Shown here piece after piece: positions 1 through 8,180 of a DNA stretch of 34,089 nt. Source of the DNA: Holosporales bacterium (lineage in GTDB: Bacteria > Pseudomonadota > Alphaproteobacteria > UBA3830 > JAIRMZ01); contig JAIRST010000067.1 of the NCBI GenBank assembly GCA_031255325.1, positions 1-34,089 of the forward strand, in the 5' to 3' direction. Both the position numbers and the translations under genes were made by a program. The notes below the pieces were generated by a model. The model searched no databases, was not told the origin of the DNA, and saw only the letters and a program-made list of their open reading frames with translations. Numbering within the stretch: the first letter of the stretch is position 1; every line of letters starts with the position of its first letter.

Positions 1-1
1 A

Positions 2-718
2 AAGTGCTTGCAAACTCTTATAGAAGAGGATTTTCGTGATACGATAGAATGTATGGGGGGTGTATCACGCATAACGAGCTCGGCAGAGTTAATACCGTTG
101 TGTTCCAAAATTGATGTTCTTATAGATTTTTCAGCTGCTTCTCAAGTACCTGTTATTGCAGAGGCTTGTGCGCAAGGAGGATGTGCTTTGGTTTCAGGAA
201 CAACCGGTCTTGAAGCTAAGGAAACGCAAGCTTTGGCGACAGCTAGCTGTAAAATTCCTGTATTACATGCAATGAATTTCAGTTTTGGGATTCAGGTGAT
301 GGCCCATCTTATAGAACGAGCAGCGTTTCTTTTGCACGATGAGGCAGATGTGGAAATTCTAGAAAAACATCACCGTTTTAAAGCGGACGCTCCTTCTGGT
401 ACAGCATTATTTCTAGGAGAAGTATTGGCGCAGGCCATGGGAACTTCTTTGCAGAAATGTGCTATATGGCCACGTCTTCCTTATAGGGATGAGCCAAGAA
501 CCTCTGGGAAAATTCATTTTTCTTGTCAACGCGGAGGAGGTGTTGTGGGAACGCATCGTATCGATTTTTTCTGTCCAGAAGAAGTCGTCTCTCTTGAACA
601 TCAGGCGTTGGATGGACGTGTTTTCGCACGAGGAGCCTTAAAAGCAGCTTTATGGATACGACTGCGCCCTCCCAAAATGTATACGATGAAGGATATCATC
701 GTGGATTATGGATTGTAA
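2..718 (+). CDS. dapB: 4-hydroxy-tetrahydrodipicolinate reductase, 5'-truncated by the window edge
   Basis: DapB reduces the cyclic dipicolinate precursor with NAD(P)H in the lysine/diaminopimelate pathway, which supplies peptidoglycan cross-links. The frame is open from base 2, so the start and the N-terminal dinucleotide-binding GxxGRMG loop lie outside the window; the visible part begins about where that loop would end. Family motifs seen are GTTG (substrate/cofactor loop), the MNFSFG stretch, and EKHHRFKADAPSGTA at about bases 362-406, which carries the catalytic His and Lys and the substrate-binding SGT. About 239 codons are visible against a usual total near 270. The last 11 bases overlap the start of nth, so the two are probably cotranscribed. 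Identification is firm. Confidence 0.95.
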   Translation, partial: KCLQTLIEEDFRDTIECMGGVSRITSSAELIPLCSKIDVLIDFSAASQVPVIAEACAQGGCALVSGTTGLEAKETQALATASCKIPVLHAMNFSFGIQVMAHLIERAAFLLHDEADVEILEKHHRFKADAPSGTALFLGEVLAQAMGTSLQKCAIWPRLPYRDEPRTSGKIHFSCQRGGGVVGTHRIDFFCPEEVVSLEHQALDGRVFARGALKAALWIRLRPPKMYTMKDIIVDYGL

Positions 719-1376
719 CGTACCACTTACAGAAAACCTTCGCTCTCGTCACGAAGAGATAGGGACTGTTTTTAAGGCGTTACGTATGGCGCGTCCTGAT
801 GCATCGATCGAGTTAAAATACACAAATACATTTACTTTACTTGTTGCTGTGATTTTGTCGGCACAAGCAAAAGATGCGCGTGTTAATGCCGTAACAAATA
901 TTTTATTTACGCAATTTTCGACACCACAAGAGGTGTTGGCATTAGGAATAGAAACCTTTGAACGTCAAGTGCGAACAATTGGCTTATACAAAGTAAAATC
1001 GAAGAACATTTTTAAAATGTCGGAAATTTTAGTCGATAAATTTCACGGTTGTGTACCAAATACACGAGAAGAGCTAGAAACTTTACCGGGTGTCGGACGA
1101 AAAACAGCTCACGTAGTACTGAATGTTGCTTTCGGTCAGCCTGTGATTGCTGTGGATACGCACGTCTTTCGTGTAGCGCACCTTTTAGGGCTTTCTACAG
1201 CGAAAACTCCTGAGAGGGTCGGAGAAGACCTGGAACGATGTATCCCTGAAGAATATTTACAGCAGGCACATCATTTGCTTGTTCTTCACGGGCGTTATGT
1301 TTGTACTGCTCATGCTCCCCGATGTGTCGTCTGCGTCGTTCGCAAGTGGTGCACTAAGGAACAAGGTATCTCATGA
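708..1376 (+). CDS. nth: Endonuclease III, DNA glycosylase/AP lyase
   Basis: Nth removes oxidised pyrimidines from DNA and cuts the resulting abasic site in base excision repair. The 222-residue protein has the helix-hairpin-helix LPGVGRKTA with the catalytic Lys at about 132, the catalytic Asp at about 150 in VDTHVFR, and a C-terminal [4Fe-4S] loop with the exact spacing C-x6-C-x2-C-x5-C (Cys 199, 206, 209, 215). Length matches the family (about 211 in E. coli). Its ATG lies inside the end of dapB, an 11-base overlap in another frame, which suggests translational coupling. The dapB-nth order is familiar from alphaproteobacteria. No frameshift or missing residue is seen. Confidence 0.97.
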   Translation: MDCNVPLTENLRSRHEEIGTVFKALRMARPDASIELKYTNTFTLLVAVILSAQAKDARVNAVTNILFTQFSTPQEVLALGIETFERQVRTIGLYKVKSKNIFKMSEILVDKFHGCVPNTREELETLPGVGRKTAHVVLNVAFGQPVIAVDTHVFRVAHLLGLSTAKTPERVGEDLERCIPEEYLQQAHHLLVLHGRYVCTAHAPRCVVCVVRKWCTKEQGIS

Positions 1377-1619
1377 GGGACCGCAGTATCTGGTTTTAAA
1401 ATAGAGCGCCCAAATTTGGTGGAATGAGGATTCTGTCGGTTCGTGTTTGCTAAAAGCAACGCTCCTGAGGATGGCTTGATCTTTAAGATGATTCTTGGGA
1501 ATCCAAAAAATTTGCGAATTTAAAAATAACTCATCCAGTGGCGTGTTATGAGGACTGTTAACAGGCACAGCTTCTTGTTGTAGGAAACCAATAATAGGCC
1601 TTTTTACAAGAAGAGAAAT
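1371..1619 (-). other. Unassigned open frame, possibly a gene remnant
   Basis: The gap between nth and the esterase holds a minus-strand frame open from about 1619 to a stop at 1371. The only plausible start inside it is a GTG at 1566-1568, giving 65 residues, with no clear ribosome binding site. The peptide has ordinary globular composition (segments LDELFLNSQIFWIP and FHQIWALYFK) rather than the skew usual in shadow frames, so it could be the tail of a lost gene. I do not recognise the family. It may equally be chance. Confidence 0.2.
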
Positions 1620-1630
1620 TCACTCTTGCG

Positions 1631-2572
1631 ATGGGGAGTGTTTCTTATATTTTAGAGAGGGTTTGCAACAATATGAATGAAAGTAATATAAGAAATGCTT
1701 TCCGTGAAGAGGAAATGTCTTTTGATGATTATTGGGTATTCTCAGAACGTGATACCCGCAAAGAGGCCGTTAAAAGAACGGTATCTATAAAATTTAAAAG
1801 TATTACAAAGCAAGATCGCTTTTTTATTCCCGTTATGCTTTATGAACCAGAAAATACAAACAGGAATATTCTCTTATATTTTCATGGGGGAGGATGGGTA
1901 AGAGGCAGTATAGAGAGTCATGATTGTGTTTGTCGCAAAATTGCCAATGCTTTAAATGTAAAAGTTCTATCTGTTGAATATAGATTAGCTCCGCAATATA
2001 AATTCCCAATAGCTTTGCACGATGTTTTGAGTGTTTATTGCGGCTTATTGGATAAGCGTAACATGGATTTTGATGAAATCATTCTCTCTGGAGATAGCGC
2101 TGGAGGGAATCTATGTGCAGCTCTTTGTATGAAATTAAAAGAAGCGCAGTTTAGTCAATATCCCATGGCACAGATTCTTTTTTATCCTGTATTATCAAAT
2201 GATTTTGATTCTCCTTCTTTTACAAAATTTGGGCATGAACCTAGTTTGACAAAATCTATGATGCTGAAATTTATAGACATGTATACGAAAAAAGATCCAG
2301 CAGACGACGTGTTTGTTAACAATAAATTTTTATATCCTGTATTAGAAAAAGATATGTCACTTTTTCCAAAAACGTTAATTGTGTCCGCAGAAAAGGATGT
2401 TTTATTAGATGGGCAATTCTTATTTGCATCAAAACTGAACCAAGCTCACGTAGACGTTCATCATTTAGTGATTGAGGAAGCAAAGCACGGATTCATGACT
2501 TATGGAGAAAAGCATTGGGAATACGCATCTATTGCATTAGATAAAATTAAAAAATTGGGATACGTTTTATAA
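1631..2572 (+). CDS. Alpha/beta hydrolase, HSL-type esterase/lipase
   Basis: This is a carboxylester hydrolase of the hormone-sensitive-lipase-like (alpha/beta hydrolase fold 3) family. It shows the oxyanion-hole motif HGGGW (His about 85), the nucleophile elbow GDSAGGN (Ser about 156), and the rest of the triad at Asp about 256 (SAEKDVLLDG) and His about 286 (KHGFMTYG). At 313 residues it has the usual length. No signal peptide is apparent, so it is probably cytoplasmic; the natural ester is unknown. The start is uncertain: ATG 1631 has a weak AAGAAGAG upstream, while ATG 1673 (codon 15) follows AGAGAGG at 12 bases. The gene is visibly AT-richer than dapB, nth and mfd and stands alone between gene-poor stretches, which would fit acquisition by transfer. 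Confidence 0.88.
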   Translation: MGSVSYILERVCNNMNESNIRNAFREEEMSFDDYWVFSERDTRKEAVKRTVSIKFKSITKQDRFFIPVMLYEPENTNRNILLYFHGGGWVRGSIESHDCVCRKIANALNVKVLSVEYRLAPQYKFPIALHDVLSVYCGLLDKRNMDFDEIILSGDSAGGNLCAALCMKLKEAQFSQYPMAQILFYPVLSNDFDSPSFTKFGHEPSLTKSMMLKFIDMYTKKDPADDVFVNNKFLYPVLEKDMSLFPKTLIVSAEKDVLLDGQFLFASKLNQAHVDVHHLVIEEAKHGFMTYGEKHWEYASIALDKIKKLGYVL

Positions 2573-2932
2573 AATGGATAAATGAAAAAGCCCAACAGGA
2601 TAGGAGAGTTTGAGAATGATTCATTCGCCATATCCCATTAAGGAAAATGAAGATAAAGTAGTCGAATTCCGAAAATAATAGATGAAAACCATCCTTTATC
2701 TATGATATTATTGCCATAATATCATAAGATTCTAGCCAATGAATCGGGGGCTTAGCTATCCTCTCTCCATTACTTCTCTTATCTCTCCCAAAGGCCAAAG
2801 AGAAGGAAAGAATGCGACCAAAGGAAGGCTTTGCAGATTTTTTGCATAAATTAATTTTAAATAAATTTAATCGCAACTGTTATTAATTATCACTTCCTGT
2901 TATGTCATACCCCAAAAGGACGTCACAATCTT
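2573..2932. other. Intergenic stretch without a gene
   Basis: About 360 bases between the convergent esterase and mfd genes. I see no supported coding frame on either strand, no tRNA, and no classical GC-rich terminator. The only clear structure is the AT-rich perfect hairpin listed separately. Confidence 0.6.
2701..2726. repeat. Perfect 11-bp AT-rich inverted repeat (hairpin)
   Basis: The arms TATGATATTAT and ATAATATCATA are exact reverse complements around the loop TGCC. After a one-base bulge the pairing continues with ATC (2698-2700) and GAT (2728-2730). There is no following T-tract, so it is not a standard intrinsic terminator, but it lies between convergent genes where a bidirectional stop would be expected. 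It could also be a protein-binding site. Confidence 0.6.
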
Positions 2933-5900
2933 TTAAAGGTGGGGTGATTTTTGCGCAATTTTAGTAATAAGCGTGAGGATTTTAGCACTGTATTCTAAAC
3001 GTTCCTCTAGGCTCTGGTCTTTGGTGAAATTTATAGAAATTTTATCACTAGAATGCAAACGCATTGTACCATAAGATTTTTCAATAAGAGCGAGCAATCC
3101 TGCAGGATTTGGGAAATTCCGAAAGCTTAGAAGCATTTTCTGTGTACCAAGATCAAGCCTTTGCACATGTGCCTTTTTTGCCATATTACGGAATCGAATG
3201 ACTGTAAACAGGTTTTTAACCTCAAGGGGGAGCGGACCGAAGCGTTCAATAAGCTCGTCAACAAGTTCTTGTTCCTCTTCTTCTGTGCTAATAGCTGCTG
3301 CACGCCTATAAAGATCGAGTTTTGTTGAAAGATCACGTACGTAAGGTTCAGGAATAAGTACTGAAATCCCTAACGATAATTGGGGCGAAAAATTCTCTTC
3401 CGTTGAGCAATCTTTTTTATTTTTCAAGACTTCAACTGCTTGCTTAAGCATGTTCTGATATAATTCCACCCCTACTTCGCGGATATGACCAGACTGTTCT
3501 TCCCCCAATAGGTTACCAGCGCCACGCAAGTCTAGATCAAAGCTGGCAAGCGTAAATCCAGCGCCTAAATGATCCAAATGTTCAAGAATTTCAAGACGTT
3601 TTTGAGCATGCTCGGACAAAGGCCGTTTGGCATCATAAGTAAAATAGGCATAAGCCTGCACTTGAGAGCGCCCAACACGGCCTCTTAATTGATAAAGTTG
3701 CGATAATCCAAAGCAATCGGAATGATGCAAAATAAGCGTATTAGCAGTGGGAATATCGATTCCTGACTCAATAATATTTGTAGCAAGCAGACCATCATAG
3801 TGTCCATCAAGAAAATCACCGATTGTTGTTTCTAACGCTTGAGTGGGCATTTGCCCGTGGGCTGTACAAAAACGTGCCTCTGGAATGAATTCCTGAAGAA
3901 ACTGCGCAACAACAGCCAGATCCCCAATACGCGGGCATACATAAAAGACTTGTCCACGACGAGCCCGTTCTCGAAGAATGGCTTCACGTAAAATAACAGG
4001 GTCAAAGGGCGTGATAAATGTGTGAACAGCACGACGGTCTATGGGGGACGAGGCAATCAGACTTAAATCTCGCACGCCAGTTAAAGAAAGCTGCAGGGTG
4101 CGTGGAATAGGGGTTGCCGTCAGGGTTAAAACATGCACATCCGTACAAAGCGCTTTTAAATGTTCCTTTTGCTTAACCCCAAAATGTTGCTCTTCATCAA
4201 CAATGAGCAATCCAAGGTCATGAAACTGGAGTGTTCCTTTTAAAAGGGTATGCGTGCCAATGATAATGTCTATTTTTCCATCAGTGATAGCTTTTTTAAT
4301 TTCTTCTACGTCTTTGTGTGGTGTTAAACGTGACAAAAAAGCGATACGAAAAGGAAATCCGGCAAAACGTTCAGAAAATGTATAAAAATGCTGTCGACAA
4401 AGAAGGGTTGTTGGAACAATGATGGCCACTTGCTTGCCAGAGGCAACCATAGAAAATGCAGCTCGCAGCGCAACCTCTGTTTTGCCAAAACCTACATCTC
4501 CACAAATCAGTCTATCCGTGAAATGACCTGAGCGGAAATCCGCCTCAACATCCGTAATGGCGCGCAATTGATCTTCTGTTTCAGGATAAGGAAATCGAGC
4601 GCAGAAAAGATCGTAGTCTTGTGCAGAAGTAGATGTTTCCAAAGGAAGAGCTTCTTTTAACAAACGTTGTGCTGCAAGGTCAATGAGTTTTTGTGCCATT
4701 GCTCCGATACGTTCCTTAACGCGTGCCTTGCGATTTTGCCATTGCAGTGTTCCCAGTCGGTCTAAGGGAGCTGTTACATCCGCGGGACCGTAACGCGAAA
4801 TAACCTCTAGGTCTTCAACAGGAACATAAAGTTTGTCCCCTTTATCATACCAAAGTTCCAGGTAGTCGTGACAAATAGCATCAATTGTCAGTGTTTGTAT
4901 TCCCTTATATTGGCCAATCCCATGATCTTCATGAACAACATAATCGCCAGTGATTAAAGGAATTTGCTTTAAAGGACGCGCTTTTTTATGTCGTGTTGTA
5001 GGTCGACCTAAGCGTTCTCCCCATAAGTCCGCATCTGTCAGCACCCATAGATCTGGAAAAACGAATCCTTCATGCAGGCGCAATCGAACAACCGGCACAT
5101 TTCCTTTTTGGCTTTCTTTTTGCGCGGTCTCCCATGTATCGACAGCCGTTAAAGAAAGAGAAGAAATTGTAGAAAAAGCGTGCAAGATACGGGTACGTGC
5201 CCCTTCTGTTGCACAGGTAAGAAGAACTTTCTTCCCAATTTTGTGCGCCGTTTCAATGTGATGCGCTGCTTTTTGCACTAAGGTTGAAAGATCGTGCCGG
5301 TCCAAAAGAAAATTCTCGCCGCAATGCGCTTTGGTCATATACGTTTCTACAGTCGCCGTCTGCATCGCCGATAGCATCGTTTCCCACTCTTGAGGCGTTA
5401 AGTACAATAGATCAGGAGAAATAGGACAGTAACGGGCTCCTGCGATGGATTTTAACTTTTGTTCAAGGAAATGCAGACGAGCTGTGAAAAAATCCGCGAT
5501 TTGTTTGGTACGCTCTTGGATGCTTTTTTGCCAAGAAGTTGGCAAAATAATAAAGGTACCAGGTGGAAGATAGGTAAAAAAAGACGTTAGTTGTTCATAA
5601 AAAAGAGGTAGCCAATGTTCTTGCCCTGCGTATGGAACACAAGCAGCGATCGCTTCAAAAAAAGGATCGTTGTCCCCAGACGCTTTGAATATTTCCCTAT
5701 ACCGCTGCACAAATATCTCGCGAGCCTTTGACGCCACTACTACTTCGCCAACAGGAGAAAGACGCAAGGCCTCAATATCTTCTTGGCTGCGTTGTGTTTC
5801 GGGGTTAAAAATTCGGATGCGTTCTATTTCATCGTCAAAAAAATCAATGCGATAAGGGTATTTTTCACTTGCGGGGAAAATATCAATAATACCCCCTCGC

Positions 5901-6343
5901 ACGGAAAATTCTCCTGGAGAAAATACTGTTTCTGTGCGTGTAAATCCTAAGGTGCACAGCTGTTCTATCAATGCTGAAAAAGCAAAGCGATTGCCTTTTT
6001 GTAAAGAGCAAGCATTTTGAAGAAATGTACGAGGCGGAAGGCGTTGGCCAATTGCTGATAAGGTTGTCAGAATGCAATAGGAAGAAAGTGGTGCTTGCAA
6101 AAGCTGATCCAATGTGCGCAGGCGCATGGCCATAATATCTTTTTTGGGGGAAACGCGATCGTATGGAAGGCAATCCCAGGCAGGAAAAAGGAGTACATGG
6201 CGTGTTGGATTGAAAAATCGTACAAGGGCAGCAGCTGTTTCTAAAATCATATCATCGGGCAGTATCCATAAAAGGCACGCGTGCGTTTCCTCTTTCAATA
6301 CATAGCTAGCGGCAAGAATAGGAGAAGTATTAAAAGATGGCAC
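2933..6343 (-). CDS. mfd: Transcription-repair coupling factor
   Basis: Mfd is a DNA translocase that removes RNA polymerase stalled at lesions and recruits UvrA for nucleotide excision repair. The 1136-residue protein has the UvrB-homology module at the N-terminus, the RNA-polymerase-interacting (CarD-like) domain at about 465-525 (GDYVVHEDHGIGQYKG), then a RecG-like helicase core: Walker A GDVGFGKTEVAL (about 615), DEEQ box (about 714), TATPIPRTL, and LRGRVGRSQ (about 888). A C-terminal TRCF domain follows. Length matches the family. The start is a GTG at 6341-6343 with a poor ribosome binding site; no better in-frame start is obvious. It is divergent from rpmG and convergent with the esterase, so it is probably monocistronic. 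Confidence 0.97.
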   Translation of the reverse strand: MPSFNTSPILAASYVLKEETHACLLWILPDDMILETAAALVRFFNPTRHVLLFPAWDCLPYDRVSPKKDIMAMRLRTLDQLLQAPLSSYCILTTLSAIGQRLPPRTFLQNACSLQKGNRFAFSALIEQLCTLGFTRTETVFSPGEFSVRGGIIDIFPASEKYPYRIDFFDDEIERIRIFNPETQRSQEDIEALRLSPVGEVVVASKAREIFVQRYREIFKASGDNDPFFEAIAACVPYAGQEHWLPLFYEQLTSFFTYLPPGTFIILPTSWQKSIQERTKQIADFFTARLHFLEQKLKSIAGARYCPISPDLLYLTPQEWETMLSAMQTATVETYMTKAHCGENFLLDRHDLSTLVQKAAHHIETAHKIGKKVLLTCATEGARTRILHAFSTISSLSLTAVDTWETAQKESQKGNVPVVRLRLHEGFVFPDLWVLTDADLWGERLGRPTTRHKKARPLKQIPLITGDYVVHEDHGIGQYKGIQTLTIDAICHDYLELWYDKGDKLYVPVEDLEVISRYGPADVTAPLDRLGTLQWQNRKARVKERIGAMAQKLIDLAAQRLLKEALPLETSTSAQDYDLFCARFPYPETEDQLRAITDVEADFRSGHFTDRLICGDVGFGKTEVALRAAFSMVASGKQVAIIVPTTLLCRQHFYTFSERFAGFPFRIAFLSRLTPHKDVEEIKKAITDGKIDIIIGTHTLLKGTLQFHDLGLLIVDEEQHFGVKQKEHLKALCTDVHVLTLTATPIPRTLQLSLTGVRDLSLIASSPIDRRAVHTFITPFDPVILREAILRERARRGQVFYVCPRIGDLAVVAQFLQEFIPEARFCTAHGQMPTQALETTIGDFLDGHYDGLLATNIIESGIDIPTANTLILHHSDCFGLSQLYQLRGRVGRSQVQAYAYFTYDAKRPLSEHAQKRLEILEHLDHLGAGFTLASFDLDLRGAGNLLGEEQSGHIREVGVELYQNMLKQAVEVLKNKKDCSTEENFSPQLSLGISVLIPEPYVRDLSTKLDLYRRAAAISTEEEEQELVDELIERFGPLPLEVKNLFTVIRFRNMAKKAHVQRLDLGTQKMLLSFRNFPNPAGLLALIEKSYGTMRLHSSDKISINFTKDQSLEERLEYSAKILTLITKIAQKSPHL

Positions 6344-6375
6344 GGCTCACTGTTTAAAAAAACCTCTCCCAGCAG

Positions 6376-6404
6376 AAAGTAAAGCCTCCGCTGTCAAGCG
6401 TCAA
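6376..6404 (-). promoter_or_regulatory. Candidate sigma-70 promoter for mfd
   Basis: On the minus strand TTGACG (6399-6404) is followed after 17 bases by TACTTT (6376-6381), about 35 bases upstream of the mfd GTG. A perfect -35 hexamer TTGACA lies next to it (6392-6397) but has only a poor -10 (TGCTGG) at 17 bases. The -10 match is weak. Confidence 0.35.
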
Positions 6405-6539
6405 ACGATCATTTTTGAAAATAAAGTCGTAACTTGCTTCTGCTCCATCTGCCATTTGTGTGCTAAACTACCCGTCTCTGTTGATTTCTAGCGAAATATT
6501 TTATATCTTTTTAAAGATTTTCTGAGAGTAGAGGGTGCT

Positions 6540-6707
6540 ATGGCGAAATCGTCAGTTCTTGTTGTAAAAATGCTCAGTTCTGCAGAGACAGGATTTTTTT
6601 ATGTTGCAAAGAGGAATCCACGCAAAAAGCCTGAGAAAATGGAATTCAGAAAATATGATCCTGTTGTCCGTAAGCATGTTACTTTTAAAGAGACAAAGAT
6701 TAAATAG
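6540..6707 (+). CDS. rpmG: 50S ribosomal protein L33
   Basis: This 55-residue protein begins MAKSSVLVVKMLSSAETGFF and ends with FKETKIK, the hallmark ends of L33, a small protein of the large ribosomal subunit near the E site. The middle (YVAKRNPRKKPEKMEF, then KYDPVVRKHV) is also typical. It is the Cys-free L33 form, so no zinc ribbon is expected. The ATG follows AGAGGG at a suitable distance. kdsB starts 12 bases after the stop, so the two are likely one transcript. Confidence 0.96.
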   Translation: MAKSSVLVVKMLSSAETGFFYVAKRNPRKKPEKMEFRKYDPVVRKHVTFKETKIK

Positions 6708-6719
6708 TGAGTATCGATT

Positions 6720-7472
6720 ATGTTGGTAGCTGTTATTATTCCTGCGCGGTTACACTCTTCGCGTTTACCCAGAAAAGTTTTAGCCAATATTGGTGGGAAA
6801 CCTCTTATTGTACACGTTTGGGAACGCGCTCTTAAAGCAGATATAGGTCCTGTATATGTAGCCTGCGCCGAAGAAGAAGTCGCCCATGTGGTGCGCGAAG
6901 CTGGTGGGAAAGTGGCTATGACAGATCCCAATCTTGCGTCGGGTTCTGATCGTGTATGGGCGGCCCTGCAAGAAATTGAACAAGAAACTGGTTCTTGTGA
7001 CTATATCGTGAATCTTCAAGGAGATCTGCCCTTTGTCAAACCGCATCTCTTGCAACAAGTGGTTTCTTTGTTTGACCGCGAACCTGATACAGACATTGCC
7101 ACATTAGCAGCTCCTATCGCATACAAGGACGATCATTGGAAGCTGCCGCAAGTTGCTAAAATTGCGCTCAGTTTTGCTCCTTGCGGAACATATGGACGCG
7201 CTCTTTATTTCAGCCGTTCTCCTATTCCTTATGGAGAAGGGGCGTATGCGCATCATATGGGGATTTACTGTTTCAAAAGGGCAGCGTTACAGCGCTTTGT
7301 GTCTTTATCCCCGAGCTCTTTAGAGCAACGTGAAAGCTTGGAGCAATTGCGCGCCCTTGAAGCGGGAATGACTATACGCGTCAAAATGGTGGATACTGTT
7401 CCTTTAGAAGTTAACACTCCAGAAGACTTGGACCTTGTCCAAACCGCTTGGAGCGCACAAGGGTCTTGCTGA
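6720..7472 (+). CDS. kdsB: 3-deoxy-manno-octulosonate cytidylyltransferase (CMP-KDO synthetase)
   Basis: KdsB activates KDO with CTP to CMP-KDO for lipid A inner-core synthesis, so its presence points to an LPS-bearing cell. The 250-residue protein has the N-terminal nucleotide-binding motif PARLHSSRLPRKVL (residues 9-22), the metal-site region NLQGDLPFV (Asp about 102), SRSPIPYG, the MGIYCFKRAALQRFV block, LEQRESLEQLRALE, and the C-terminal VNTPEDLD. Two positions differ from the enterobacterial form: QGDLP in place of QGDEP, and Asn about 232 where VDTPEDL usually has Asp. It sits 12 bases behind rpmG with a weak ribosome binding site. Confidence 0.95.
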   Translation: MLVAVIIPARLHSSRLPRKVLANIGGKPLIVHVWERALKADIGPVYVACAEEEVAHVVREAGGKVAMTDPNLASGSDRVWAALQEIEQETGSCDYIVNLQGDLPFVKPHLLQQVVSLFDREPDTDIATLAAPIAYKDDHWKLPQVAKIALSFAPCGTYGRALYFSRSPIPYGEGAYAHHMGIYCFKRAALQRFVSLSPSSLEQRESLEQLRALEAGMTIRVKMVDTVPLEVNTPEDLDLVQTAWSAQGSC

Positions 7473-7822
7473 TATAATTCTGCACACCCTACAGGAGAAT
7501 CCCAGCAATTATCTGCGGCATTGTATAAGCGTATTACGTAAATACTTGTTGTAGTCATCGTTAATGCCATACATCATCTATGAATATTTTCAATAATCTT
7601 ATTATACCACTTACTTTACTCATACATCATTTTTTAATATTTCTTTAACTGTTTTCTGAAAATTTTTTCGAATATTTCACCGAGGATTTCATAATTCTTC
7701 CCAATCTGTTTCCTTCAAGAATCATCGTATTGAAAATCTCGCCCATCCTTAAAAATTGTGAGATAAAAATCGGTTAATGCGAAATTCATGTAGTTTAAAT
7801 TCTTTGCGACCTTAGGAAATAT
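7473..7822. other. Intergenic stretch without a gene
   Basis: About 350 AT-rich bases between the convergent kdsB and tRNA-Thr. Frames here are short or are extensions of shadow frames from kdsB. I find no clear hairpin with a T-tract and no second tRNA. Confidence 0.5.
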
Positions 7823-7898
7823 TGGTGCCGAAGAGAGGACTTGAACCCCCGACCCACTGATTACGAATCAGTTGCTCTACCACCTGAGCTACTCCGGC
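7823..7898 (-). tRNA. tRNA-Thr (anticodon CGT)
   Basis: The minus strand folds as a 76-base cloverleaf. The acceptor stem pairs GCCGGAG with CTTCGGC (one G-U), then discriminator A and an encoded CCA. The anticodon arm is ACTGA / TCAGT around the 7-base loop TTCGTAA, giving anticodon CGT, which reads the Thr codon ACG. A GGTTCAAGTCC T-arm is present. A promoter with TTGACG and a 17-base spacer ends about 11 bases upstream of the 5' end. Confidence 0.97.
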
Positions 7899-7909
7899 AA
7901 ATCAGCGTC

Positions 7910-7938
7910 ACCCTAGCGTTCTTGCCCCTATTCGTCAA
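7910..7938 (-). promoter_or_regulatory. Promoter for tRNA-Thr
   Basis: On the minus strand TTGACG (7933-7938) and TAGGGT (7910-7915) are separated by exactly 17 bases, and the mature tRNA begins 11 bases past the -10. A near-consensus -35 with a GC-containing discriminator (GACGCTGATT) is typical of stable-RNA promoters. Confidence 0.6.
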
Positions 7939-8180
7939 CGCGCGAACAAAAAGCAACTTCACTTCTCTTTGCGGAAATATGTCAATTCCTTTACCTTTTA
8001 GAGTGAGTATACTTACTCTTATTATGCACTCAGCCTTTGGAAACATAAATGTTGTCGTCGCAGCTGAGAGGATCCAATTTTGATCTCACTTGCATTCCCA
8101 CAAAAAGTTAAGTTTTAAAGTAGGGAATCTTGCTCTCTTTCGAACGTTTATATAGGCTGGCTTAATCATATGGGTTAGGC

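Noticed and set aside
4950..5261. 103-codon plus-strand frame inside mfd
   Set aside because: Fully antisense to the conserved mfd coding region, with Arg/Ser-rich shadow composition.
7841..8083. 80-codon plus-strand frame beginning MNPRPTDYESVALP
   Set aside because: Its start is the antisense of the tRNA-Thr gene, a well-known spurious frame over tRNAs.
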